A stretch of 10,786 bases of DNA from Patescibacteria group bacterium (GTDB lineage: Bacteria; Patescibacteriota; Patescibacteriia; UBA2591; PGYQ01). A program made the translations under genes and the position numbers. Shown here piece by piece: positions 1-7,526 of the stretch. The DNA is taken from positions 1 to 10,786 of the forward strand of contig JAGUXS010000010.1 of the NCBI GenBank assembly GCA_020061725.1, written 5' to 3'. The notes under the pieces were generated by a model. That model was not told where the DNA came from. It saw only the letters and a list, made by a program, of their open reading frames with translations, and searched no databases. Numbering within the stretch: position 1 is the stretch's first letter; each line of letters opens with the position of its first letter.

Positions 1-23
1 ACTTCCGCATATTTCTCATATTA

Positions 24-1388
24 TTAATTAGGTTTTTCAAGTTCAATTATAATAGGCATTCCTTTAAAATTAAATTTTTTCCTCAATTCTTTTTCTAAAA
101 TATTCAAACACGCTTGGGGTAATGGAGTTTTTTGTTGAATAACTAAAACAAATCTAAAAGGATTGGTTCCTATTTGGCTAAGTTTAAAAACTGAAAAAAA
201 TTTTTGCTTAACAGTTTTTGGATAAAAATTACGTTCCGATGGATGAATAAAAAAAGAATACTTTTTTATCATTTCTTTTAAAAATTCATCTAAATCTTTT
301 TGATTAATTATTTTATTTAATCTTTGTTTAATTTGTAAAGCTATATTTAAAATTTTTTTTATTTCAAAATTTTCTTTAGCTGAAACAAAAAGAATCGGCG
401 CCCATGAAAGATGAGAAAATTGCCATTTAAAATATTGCATATATTCATTTATTTTTTTTCTTTCTTTTATTGACATTAAATCCCATTTGTTTATTACTAA
501 TAAACCCCCTTTTTTTGTTTCTTTTATATAATCAGCTATTCGTTTATCTTGAGAACTAATTATTTTTCCAGCTTCAACGACTAAACAAATTATATCGGCT
601 TTTTTAAACATTTGCAGACTTTGTAATGTTCCAGTTTTTTCTATATAAGAATCTATTTTGTTTTTTTTTCTCAATCCGACTGTATCAATAATAACGATTG
701 GTTGATTTTTATAAATAATTAAAGTATCCAAAACTTCACGAGTTGTATGCGGTTGTTCGCTAACAATAACCCTCTCTTCACCAAGTATAGCGTTTAAAAT
801 AGAAGATTTTCCAACATTTGGCCGACCAACTAAAATAATTTTAGTTACTGATTTTTTTGTTAAACTTTCATTATTTTCATCTAATTGAACTGTTGGCAAA
901 ACAAAAATTTTTTTTACTATTTCATCAAGAAGATCGCCAGTTCCAATTCCAGTTACCGCTGAAACTAATATTGGTTCACCTAACCCCAATTTAAAAAAAT
1001 CGCTAGTTAATTTTCTTAAATTATTACTATCAACTTTATTCACTATTAAAATAACCGCTTTTTTAGATTTTCTTAAATTTTTTGCGATCTCTTTGTCTTC
1101 AAAAAGCATCCCCTCTCTAACATCAACAACAAAAAGAATTAAATCCGCTTCTTTAATGGCAATTTGAGTTTGTAATTGAACTTTTTTTTCAATTTCATCC
1201 ATCTCTATTTTTTGTAATCCTCCAGTATCTATTAATTCAAATGTTTTCCCCCTCCAAAAACATTTCATGTAATTTCTATCGCGAGTCGTACCAGCTATTT
1301 TAGAAATAATGGCTTTTTGCTGATCAATTAAACGATTAAAAAGTGTTGATTTTCCAACGTTTGTTCGTCCAATAATGCATACTTTCAT
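24..1388 (-). CDS. der: Ribosome-assembly GTPase Der (EngA), tandem G domains
   Basis: This 454-residue protein has the full Der architecture: two GTPase domains in tandem and a C-terminal KH-like domain. G domain 1 shows G1 GRTNVGKS (residues 7-14), the switch I pair TT (34-35), G3 DTGG (54-57), G4 NKVD (117-120) and a G5-like SA (143-144). G domain 2 shows GRPNVGKS (188-195), DTVG (235-238), NKWD (300-303) and SAK (336-338). The KH-like domain covers about 355-450. Der family proteins act in the cytoplasm in late 50S subunit maturation. Length is normal for the family. In G domain 2 the G3 motif is DTVG instead of the common DTAG, and switch I reads HTTRE where GTTRD is usual, so nucleotide handling by that domain may differ (inference). 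The ATG at 1386-1388 starts directly at the first beta strand and has no SD sequence upstream. It lies 102 bp downstream of the LCP gene on the same strand and could be co-transcribed with it. Confidence 0.97.
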   Translation of the reverse strand: MKVCIIGRTNVGKSTLFNRLIDQQKAIISKIAGTTRDRNYMKCFWRGKTFELIDTGGLQKIEMDEIEKKVQLQTQIAIKEADLILFVVDVREGMLFEDKEIAKNLRKSKKAVILIVNKVDSNNLRKLTSDFFKLGLGEPILVSAVTGIGTGDLLDEIVKKIFVLPTVQLDENNESLTKKSVTKIILVGRPNVGKSSILNAILGEERVIVSEQPHTTREVLDTLIIYKNQPIVIIDTVGLRKKNKIDSYIEKTGTLQSLQMFKKADIICLVVEAGKIISSQDKRIADYIKETKKGGLLVINKWDLMSIKERKKINEYMQYFKWQFSHLSWAPILFVSAKENFEIKKILNIALQIKQRLNKIINQKDLDEFLKEMIKKYSFFIHPSERNFYPKTVKQKFFSVFKLSQIGTNPFRFVLVIQQKTPLPQACLNILEKELRKKFNFKGMPIIIELEKPN

Positions 1389-1490
1389 AGATTAACTTGT
1401 AACTGATAGTTTGCAACTTTTTAAAAAATATAAGCAGACAGACCAGTCATTAAATTATAAAAATGAAAATTAAAATATAAAATTATATTA
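1389..1490 (-). other. Intergenic spacer between LCP gene and der, possible weak der promoter
   Basis: This 102-bp AT-rich gap lies between two minus-strand genes. On the minus strand a perfect TATAAT falls at 1459-1454, about 65 bases upstream of the der start, but the hexamer 17 bases further upstream (TTTTAT) is a poor -35. No convincing terminator hairpin separates the two genes. Read-through from the LCP gene, an internal der promoter, or both are possible. Confidence 0.25.
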
Positions 1491-2942
1491 TTATTTTATT
1501 ATGTTTTTCCCTAAAATAATTAAAAAATCAGTTGAAGGAAGATTTTTAATATTTTTAGGAAAAACATTTGAAGGAACAGTGGCGATTTCTTCAGCAGAAG
1601 GTGAAGAATTTAAAAAACGAAAAGCATTAGGAATAACAGTGGCGTTAAATTTTTTTTGAAGAAAAGCAAGGGCTTCTGATTTTTGATCAAAACATAAATC
1701 ATAAATAATTGTCTTTTCATAATTTTGATGATCCGCATTGCTTATTTTAATTATTTTATAATTTAAATTTTTCAAATCTTGGGCTACTTTATTAGCTAAA
1801 CCGGGATTATCTGTTCCATTCTGGATAATCAAACGAGGTTTATTAATAACAACAAAATCTGTTTTGCCAATAAAATTCTTATCAAAAATATTTTGAATCA
1901 ATAAAGACATTTCTTTAAAATTCCCTGCTTTAGGATTTAAAATAAAAGCTCCGGCGATTGTTTTTTCCGGATAAAGATAATTAGAAGTATCAAAAAGAAA
2001 ATGTTGAATTTTAGTAGTGTCCATATTTTTAAATATCGTTAATAAACTAATAATTTCTTTAACATTTAAATTAGTTTTTAAATGATTTTTTAACATTTCA
2101 TAAATAGCGGAAATTTTTTGAGGATTAATCAAAGTGGAAAGAGATAGAAATTTTTCTTTAAAAGCCACAATTATTTTTTGTTGTCTTTTTGCTCTGGCAA
2201 AATCAGACCCTTCTCCATTATTTCCATGACGACTACGAGCAAACGTTAAAGCTTTTTTACTATCAAAATGTTGCCACCCTTGTTTAAATGTTATTTGATG
2301 TAAAGAATCATAAAAAGTTTTTTCAATATAAATATCCAATCCGCCAAAATCGTCAATTATTTTTTTAAATCCTTCAAAATCAATTCGAATGTAATAATGA
2401 ATTGGAATTTCAAATAATTGACTTAAATTTTCTGCGGTAAAAATAGCGCCATTTCCAAATTTTTCGATTTCGCCAAAAGAATTAAGTGTGTTGATTTTTT
2501 GCCATCCATAATTTGAAATTGGAACAAAAAGATCACGCGGAATAGAAATCATAGCCATCTCTTTGGTTTTAAAATTTAAACTAATTAACATTGTCGTATC
2601 AGCTAAAAGTCCCCCCGGATGATTGTCCCCCCCAATTCCTAAAAGTAGGACATTAACCCTGTTTTGGTTTTTTTTAATTAAATAATCTCCGGCTGGAATA
2701 AATCTATAAAATTGATTTAACAAAGAATTTTCTTTTTCTATTTTTTTTAAAGCGCTATTTTTTTTTGATAAAATAATATTGGGCGCGTAAACAGACGCTA
2801 ATAAAATAACCACAAAAGAAATTATTCCAGCTAAAAAAAAATAAATAAAAAATTTTTTCCAATTTAATTTTTTTTGAGAAGATTTCTCAATTTTTTCTGA
2901 TAAAGGATTATCTCTAATGAAATTGATTTTAAAATCAGACAT
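1491..2942 (-). CDS. LytR-CpsA-Psr (LCP) family membrane protein with C-terminal LytR_C domain
   Basis: This 483-residue protein has a short basic cytoplasmic N-terminus, one membrane segment at about 31-53, a linker, an LCP domain at about 96-262 and a LytR_C domain at about 369-478. LCP hallmarks are visible: LLLGIGG with a downstream ADTTML (99-118), SIPRDLFVPI (133-142), FGGLDIYI (199-206) and ARSRHG...DFARAKRQQ (235-255). These carry the conserved acidic and arginine residues that bind polyprenyl pyrophosphate. The LytR_C part begins with the typical IIQNGT (372-377). LCP enzymes transfer undecaprenyl-phosphate-linked glycopolymers to peptidoglycan or proteins outside the membrane. Here the natural acceptor and polymer are unknown, so LCP transferase is a family-level call. 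The ATG at 2940-2942 has no SD sequence. It is divergent from prfB and upstream of der. Length and domain order are normal for LCP-LytR_C proteins. Confidence 0.93.
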   Translation of the reverse strand: MSDFKINFIRDNPLSEKIEKSSQKKLNWKKFFIYFFLAGIISFVVILLASVYAPNIILSKKNSALKKIEKENSLLNQFYRFIPAGDYLIKKNQNRVNVLLLGIGGDNHPGGLLADTTMLISLNFKTKEMAMISIPRDLFVPISNYGWQKINTLNSFGEIEKFGNGAIFTAENLSQLFEIPIHYYIRIDFEGFKKIIDDFGGLDIYIEKTFYDSLHQITFKQGWQHFDSKKALTFARSRHGNNGEGSDFARAKRQQKIIVAFKEKFLSLSTLINPQKISAIYEMLKNHLKTNLNVKEIISLLTIFKNMDTTKIQHFLFDTSNYLYPEKTIAGAFILNPKAGNFKEMSLLIQNIFDKNFIGKTDFVVINKPRLIIQNGTDNPGLANKVAQDLKNLNYKIIKISNADHQNYEKTIIYDLCFDQKSEALAFLQKKFNATVIPNAFRFLNSSPSAEEIATVPSNVFPKNIKNLPSTDFLIILGKNIIK

Positions 2943-2978
2943 AAAAAATGTAAAATTATGAATTATGAATGTAGAAAA

Positions 2979-2987
2979 ATAATAACA
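2979..2987 (-). promoter_or_regulatory. Candidate extended -10 promoter for the LCP gene
   Basis: On the minus strand TG-T-TATTAT (2987-2979) is an extended -10 element one base from the consensus hexamer. No good -35 sits 16-18 bases upstream; a TTGGCG is spaced only 14 bases away. A start about 7 bases downstream would give a leader of about 30 nt before the ATG. The same extended -10 form precedes prfB. Confidence 0.35.
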
Positions 2988-3236
2988 AAATTTTTATCCG
3001 CCAATTCGCCAACTAACAGACTAATTGACCTAATTGCTATAAACAAATCTAAATTTTAAATTTTTTGAAGATGTGTCGGAGGGGGGGTCAATGATTAAAT
3101 TTAGACATTGAGTTATTGTGGCATTGTTATTACGGTATTATTTAAATTAATTAAATTAGGGATAATTAGATTAATTTGTTTTAATGTTTTCTTATTTTAT
3201 TATTCTAAAAACAAAAAGTCAATTTATACCATATTA

Positions 3237-3264
3237 TTGTATTAGAATGTTTTTATGTTATAAT
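3237..3264 (+). promoter_or_regulatory. Candidate extended -10 promoter for prfB
   Basis: TG-T-TATAAT (3256-3264) is a perfect extended -10 element. A weak -35, TTGTAT (3237-3242), lies 16 bases upstream. The predicted transcription start near 3271 leaves only about 11 nt before the prfB ATG at 3282, with no SD sequence, so this mRNA would be leaderless or nearly so. Confidence 0.55.
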
Positions 3265-3281
3265 ATTTTAATATTTTTTAT

Positions 3282-4395
3282 ATGCAAGATTTAATTAATA
3301 AAGTTAAAGAGTTACAAAGAAAACTTTCCAAAACAGGGAGGTTTCTTTGACTTTGCTAAAAAAAAAGTAGAAATTAAAAATTTAGAAGATGAAATGACTC
3401 AATCGGATTTTTGGCAAGATCAAGAAACGGCAAAAAATAAAAGCAAAAAATTAAATAATTTAAAAGAGGAAATATTGACTTGGGAAAAATTAATTCAAGA
3501 AACAAATGATTTATTAGAAATTTCTTGTTTAGATAAAGAAGCAAAAGACATTTCCCTAAGAAAAGAAATAGAAAAAAAATTATTTTCTTTGGAAAAAAAA
3601 TTTGAATATTTTGAATTTTTTATTTTATTTAATCAGAAATATGATTCTTATAACGCGATTATAAATATTCACGCTGGAGCAGGAGGAGATGATGCGCAAG
3701 ATTGGGCAGAAATGCTTTTGCGAATGTATTTAAAATTTTGTGAAAAAAGAAAATGGCAAGTAAAAATTATTGAGGAATCTAAAGGGGCTGAAACGGGAAT
3801 TAAAAATATAACTTTAGAAATTCAAGGAAATTTCGCTTATGGATTTTTAAAGTCAGAAACCGGGGTTCATCGTTTAGTTCGCATTTCTCCATTTGACGCG
3901 GAAAAAATGAGGCACACTTCTTTTGCTCTGGTTGAAATTTTACCTGAATTAGAAGAATTAAAAGAAATTGAAATTGATTCGGAAGATTTAAGAATTGATA
4001 CTTATTTAGCCTCAGGACACGGAGGGCAAAATGTTCAAAAAACCGAAACCGCTGTAAGAATCACTCATCTGCCAACTAAAATTGTTGTTAGTTGCCAAAA
4101 CGAACGTTCACAATCGCAAAATAAAGAAATGGCAATGAAATATTTGCAAACAAAATTATTTCAACAATATTTAATTAAACAACAAAAAGAAAAACAAAAT
4201 CTTAAAGGCGAATTTAAATCAGTTGAATGGGGAAGTCAAATTCGTTCTTATGTTTTACATCCTTATCAAATGGTTAAAGACCATAGAACTAATTATGAAA
4301 CAAATGACACAGAAGCCGTTCTAAACGGTAAAATAGATGAATTTATTGACGCATACTTAAGACAGCGCAAAAACACAAAAGACATAAAACATTAA
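3282..4395 (+). CDS. prfB: Peptide chain release factor 2 (RF2), expressed by +1 programmed frameshift
   Basis: RF2 ends translation at UGA and UAA. The uninterrupted frame covers only 3394-4395, but the real start is the ATG at 3282. Twenty-two codons are read to CTT (3345-3347), followed by an in-frame TGA at 3348-3350. A +1 shift continues as GAC TTT GCT and joins the long frame, giving about 370 residues, close to the 365 of E. coli RF2. The join reads GRFL-DFAKKK and matches the family's RGYLDYDAKK region. Later motifs are all present: AGAGGDDAQDWAEMLLRMY, the RF2 stop-recognition tripeptide SPF (full-protein residues about 202-204, in LVRISPF) and the catalytic GGQ (about 247-249, in SGHGGQNVQKTE). 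The SPF form separates it from RF1, which has PxT. An in-frame TAA at 3261 blocks any earlier start. There is no SD sequence before the ATG. The gene lies 173 bp upstream of smc on the same strand. Confidence 0.95.
3335..3351 (+). promoter_or_regulatory. prfB: RF2 autoregulatory +1 programmed frameshift site
   Basis: An internal SD-like AGGGAGG (3335-3341) is followed by a 3-nt spacer (TTT) and then the slippery stop CTT-TGA-C (3345-3351). This is the arrangement known from E. coli prfB, including the 3-nt spacing and the C after UGA. When RF2 is scarce the ribosome pauses at UGA and slips one base forward, making full-length RF2; when RF2 is plentiful it terminates after 22 codons. The sequence shows the site directly; the feedback loop is established for the family. 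Confidence 0.95.
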
Positions 4396-4403
4396 AATAT
4401 TTA

Positions 4404-4425
4404 ATTTTTAAATTAATTTAAAAAT
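4404..4425. repeat. 22-nt perfect A/T palindrome downstream of prfB, possible weak terminator
   Basis: The 11-base arm ATTTTTAAATT is followed immediately by its exact reverse complement, beginning 9 bases after the prfB stop codon. It contains no G or C and has no loop, so as an RNA hairpin it would be weak. In DNA this AT-rich such a palindrome can also arise by chance. It may act as a transcription end, but this is uncertain. Confidence 0.35.
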
Positions 4426-4471
4426 AAACGCAATCAAGTTAAAATAAAATTTTAAGTTTTTAGTTATAACT

Positions 4472-4501
4472 TTGACTTTTAATTTTGAGATTTAATTTAT
4501 T
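4472..4501 (+). promoter_or_regulatory. Candidate promoter for smc
   Basis: TTGACT (4472-4477, five of six matches to the -35 consensus) is followed after 18 bases by TTTATT (4496-4501, four of six to the -10). A start near 4508 would give a leader of about 60 nt. The surrounding 173-bp prfB-smc gap is almost entirely A and T, so chance matches are likely. There is no SD sequence before the smc ATG. Confidence 0.3.
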
Positions 4502-4568
4502 AAATTGAAAATTAAATTATTTAAAAATTTAATGAAAATTAAAAATTGAAATTGATTATTTAACATCT

Positions 4569-7283
4569 ATGTTTTTACAAAAATTAGAACTTAAAGGATT
4601 TAAATCTTTTGTTGACAAAACAACTTTAGAATTTAATTCGCAAAATAAAACGGCAGGCACAAAAGGAATCGCCGCAATTGTCGGACCAAATGGTTCTGGA
4701 AAATCTAATGTGTCCGACGCTATTCGCTGGGTTCTTGGCGAACAAAGCGCTAAATTATTGCGAGTTAAAAAAATAGAAGATGTAATTTTTGCTGGAACTG
4801 ATAAAAAATCTCAGCTTGGTTTTTGTCAAGTTGATTTATATTTAAATAATGAAGATCATTCTATCCCAATTGATTATTTAGAGGTCGTTATAACACGAAG
4901 ACTCTATCGCAATGGCGAAAGTGAATATTTAATTAATAAAAACAAAGTTAAACTTCTAGAAATTACCATGCTTTTAGCCAAAGCAAATTTTGGCCAAAAA
5001 AATTATGGCATTATTGGTCAAGGAATGATCGATTTTATTTTAGTAATCTCCCCCCAAGAAAGAAAAGAATTTTTTGAAGAAGCGACCGGAGTAAAACAAT
5101 ATCAAATTAAACGTGATCAATCTTTGCGCAAATTTGAAACTTCAAAAGAAAATTTAAAACAAGGAAAAATTCTTTTACAAGAAATAGAACCAAGACTTAA
5201 ATCTTTGACAAGACAAATAAAAAAAATGGAACAAAAAATAATTATTGAGAAAGAATTAAAAAACTTGCAAATTCAATATTATTTTCATCTTTGGCAAGAA
5301 TTCAATAAAAAATGGGAAATAGAAAATAAAAAATGGGAAATAGAAAATAAAAAATACCAATTAATAAAAAATGAATTAGAAGATATTCAGAAAAAATTGG
5401 GAGTTTTAGAAAAAGAAAGTTCGCGAGAAGAAATTTTTCAAAAACTACAAGAAGAATATAATTCTATATTAGAAAAAAGAAATTTTTTATTAAAAAAGCA
5501 AACTATATTAAATGGTAAAATTGATTTGGAATATAAAAAAACCGGACAACAAAATTTAATTTGGTTAAAAAATCAACAAATAGATTATGATAAACAATTA
5601 ATATTAATTGAAAAAAATTTATTAGACTTAGAAAAAAACATTAAAGATAAAGAGAGAATTTTAAAACAAAGCCTAGATGAAGAAAAGAATATTATTTTTG
5701 AAATTAAAAAAATTGAAAAAAAAATTTTTGAAAATAAAAATACATTAGAGACAAAAACCAATTTAAATATTTTCGAAATTTCAAACGAACTTGAAAAAAT
5801 TTATCAATTACAACGGAATTTTATTGATCAAATAAACAAAATTCAATCTATGAAAGAAATTGAAGGAATAAAAGAAAAAGCCCAAATAATAAATCAAAAA
5901 TTAGCTGATTTTATTAAAAAAATAAATTCGTCAAATGACGAACAAAAAAATGGATTTCAAAAAGAAATATCAGATTGCCAAAAAAAATTAACCAATTTTT
6001 TAAAAAACAAGAACGATCTAATTGATAAAATTGGCTCTTTTAAAATAAATTTAGAAATAGAAAAAGAGAGAGAAAAATTAATGAAAAACAAAAAAAATGA
6101 AATAAAGGAAAACTTAGAAAAAATTAAATTTGAAATTAATGCGTGGACAAATAATTTTTCACCCTTGCATTCGCCTATACAAAAAGAGAAAGAAAAAGAA
6201 AATAAAAAAATAAAACAAGAAATAGAAAAAATTAATCAAGAATTTAAAAAAATTCAAGAAAAAATAAATGATTTTAATCAAAAGGAACAAGAGAAAAAAA
6301 AGAATTTTTTTATTTTACAAAGAAATTTTCAAGACAAACAAAAAGAATTTAATCAAATTTCCACTTTAATTAACGAAATAAAAATTGAATTAACAAAATT
6401 AGAAACAAAAGAAGAAGATTTAGCAGAAGAAATTAAAAAAGAATTAGGAGAAAATGAATTAGAAAATATTAAAAAAAATAAATTGAATTTGGAAATAATA
6501 AAGAAAATACCCCTTTTTAATACAGAATCTATTATTTCTCGGTTAAAGCATCAATTAGCTTTAATTGGCGGAATTGATCCAGAAACAGCAAAAGAATATC
6601 AAGAGACAAAAGAACGTTTTGATTTTCTTTTAAAACAATCGGAAGATTTAAATAAAACAATTATCTCCTTAGAAAAAATAATAATTGAATTAGACAGAGT
6701 GATTGAAAAACAATTTAAAAATGCTTTTGAAAAAATTAATGAAAAATTTAAAAAATATTTTAAAATTCTTTTTAATGGCGGCGAGACAAAATTAGTTTTA
6801 ATAAAAGAAAAAGATGAAATAAAAAATACCACCCAAAAAATAACCAGCGCGTTCGAGGATGGTCAACCCATGACTGAAATTACAGAACAAGAAAAAATAA
6901 TAGAAGAAGAAATATTCTTATATTCAAAAAATACAATTACCGGGGTAGAAATTTACGCCACTCCACCAGGAAAACGTTTAAAAAACGTTAATACTCTTTC
7001 TGGTGGAGAAAAAGCCCTAACTTCCATCGCTTTAATTTGCGCGATTATCGCTAACAATCCCCCTCCTTTTATAATCTTAGATGAAGTAGACGCCGCTTTA
7101 GATGAAGCCAACTCGCAACGATTCATTAAAATTTTAGACGATCTATCTCACAAAACTCAATTTATCATTATTACTCACAATCGATCTTCAATGGAAAAAG
7201 CTGAAATTCTTTATGGTGTAACAATGAATGACGAGGGAATTTCTAAAATTTTAAGCGTTGAATTGAAAGGAATAAAAAGTTAA
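4569..7283 (+). CDS. smc: Chromosome-segregation SMC-type ATPase, shortened and apparently hingeless
   Basis: SMC proteins are ABC-type ATPases that organise chromosomes. The N-terminal head (about 1-180) has LELKGFKSFVDKT, Walker A GPNGSGKS (39-46), AIRWVLGEQSAK and IIGQGMID. The C-terminal head (about 660-904) has the ABC signature LSGGEKALTS (810-819), Walker B FIILDEVD (834-841), D-loop ALDEAN (843-848) and the switch His in ITHN (868-871). The match is to SMC rather than RecN or SbcC/Rad50. The protein is 904 residues, against about 1,150-1,200 for usual bacterial SMC. Residues about 180-660 are nearly all Lys/Glu/Asn/Ile/Leu-rich coiled coil. I find no globular hinge with its conserved glycines, and no CxxC zinc hook (Cys470 is the only cysteine in the middle). 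The best loop candidates are NSSNDEQKNG (453-462) and the Pro-containing NNFSPLHSPI (528-537). The C-head carries an extra segment of about 35 residues (about 749-788). No scpA or scpB is in the window. The ATG choice fits the conserved family N-terminus. Confidence 0.93.
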   Translation: MFLQKLELKGFKSFVDKTTLEFNSQNKTAGTKGIAAIVGPNGSGKSNVSDAIRWVLGEQSAKLLRVKKIEDVIFAGTDKKSQLGFCQVDLYLNNEDHSIPIDYLEVVITRRLYRNGESEYLINKNKVKLLEITMLLAKANFGQKNYGIIGQGMIDFILVISPQERKEFFEEATGVKQYQIKRDQSLRKFETSKENLKQGKILLQEIEPRLKSLTRQIKKMEQKIIIEKELKNLQIQYYFHLWQEFNKKWEIENKKWEIENKKYQLIKNELEDIQKKLGVLEKESSREEIFQKLQEEYNSILEKRNFLLKKQTILNGKIDLEYKKTGQQNLIWLKNQQIDYDKQLILIEKNLLDLEKNIKDKERILKQSLDEEKNIIFEIKKIEKKIFENKNTLETKTNLNIFEISNELEKIYQLQRNFIDQINKIQSMKEIEGIKEKAQIINQKLADFIKKINSSNDEQKNGFQKEISDCQKKLTNFLKNKNDLIDKIGSFKINLEIEKEREKLMKNKKNEIKENLEKIKFEINAWTNNFSPLHSPIQKEKEKENKKIKQEIEKINQEFKKIQEKINDFNQKEQEKKKNFFILQRNFQDKQKEFNQISTLINEIKIELTKLETKEEDLAEEIKKELGENELENIKKNKLNLEIIKKIPLFNTESIISRLKHQLALIGGIDPETAKEYQETKERFDFLLKQSEDLNKTIISLEKIIIELDRVIEKQFKNAFEKINEKFKKYFKILFNGGETKLVLIKEKDEIKNTTQKITSAFEDGQPMTEITEQEKIIEEEIFLYSKNTITGVEIYATPPGKRLKNVNTLSGGEKALTSIALICAIIANNPPPFIILDEVDAALDEANSQRFIKILDDLSHKTQFIIITHNRSSMEKAEILYGVTMNDEGISKILSVELKGIKS
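5304..5356 (+). repeat. In-frame 21-bp tandem duplication in the smc coiled coil
   Basis: A 21-bp unit is present twice in exact tandem (5304-5324 and 5325-5345), followed by the first 11 bases of a third copy. It encodes the seven-residue repeat KKWEIEN twice (residues about 248-261). Seven residues is exactly one coiled-coil heptad, so the duplication keeps both the reading frame and the heptad register. It probably arose by slippage or unequal exchange. Confidence 0.85.
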
Positions 7284-7292
7284 AATACAGTG

Positions 7293-7315
7293 TCCCGACC
7301 TCATTGATGTCCGGA
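7293..7315. terminator. Possible hairpin terminator after smc
   Basis: TCCCGAC (7293-7299) can pair with GTCCGGA (7309-7315) across a 9-nt loop, giving a 7-position stem with one C-C mismatch. It starts 9 bases after the smc stop and is a GC-rich island in very AT-rich DNA. On the plus strand it is followed by ATCTTT and, a few bases on, a run of five T, which is not a clean U-tract. smc is convergent with the tRNA/HD genes, so a terminator is expected somewhere in 7284-7526. Confidence 0.4.
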
Positions 7316-7526
7316 ATCTTTAAAAATTTTTAAAATTTACTAAAATAAAAAAAAGAAAATTATTATTTTTTAAATTTTTTTATTTTTTCTTTATGTAAAA
7401 ATATCAAAATTAATTAATTAAAACTTTTCAATTATTTAATCTTATATCACTTGAAATATTACACCACATTAATTTAAAAATATGTTTGCCATCTCTCTAA
7501 AAATAAATTTTAATACATTGTTTTTT

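Larger units (their letters stand above)
2943..3281. other. Divergent intergenic region, AT-rich, no gene seen
   Basis: These 339 bases separate the LCP gene (minus) from prfB (plus). I see no convincing reading frame or tRNA. It holds the two promoter candidates listed separately, an isolated run of seven G at 3081-3087, and a weak hairpin (TCAATG at 3088-3093 against CATTGA at 3106-3111). It also has short direct repeats (CTAATTG twice near 3030-3048; TTGGCG twice on the minus strand near 3000-3014). The rest is nearly all A and T. A small RNA cannot be excluded, but nothing in the sequence demands one. Confidence 0.5.

Noticed and set aside
3071..3111. G-run and hairpin upstream of prfB as a riboswitch or structured RNA
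   Set aside because: The stem is six pairs with a 12-nt loop and matches no riboswitch core I know; it also lies upstream of the best prfB promoter.
3394..4395. prfB starting at the internal ATG 3394
   Set aside because: It would remove the RF2 N-terminal helix; the upstream ATG with the +1 frameshift site recovers the full family length and sequence.
5200..6500. smc middle region as low-complexity noise or a broken gene
   Set aside because: The frame stays open across about 1.5 kb of A-rich DNA and joins two correctly ordered SMC heads; the composition fits a charged coiled coil.
6599..6832. Minus-strand frame of 77 codons inside smc
   Set aside because: It lies fully antisense to the conserved smc C-terminal head, has no SD sequence, and its Phe/Ser/Ile-rich product is what the complement of Lys/Glu/Asn codons gives.
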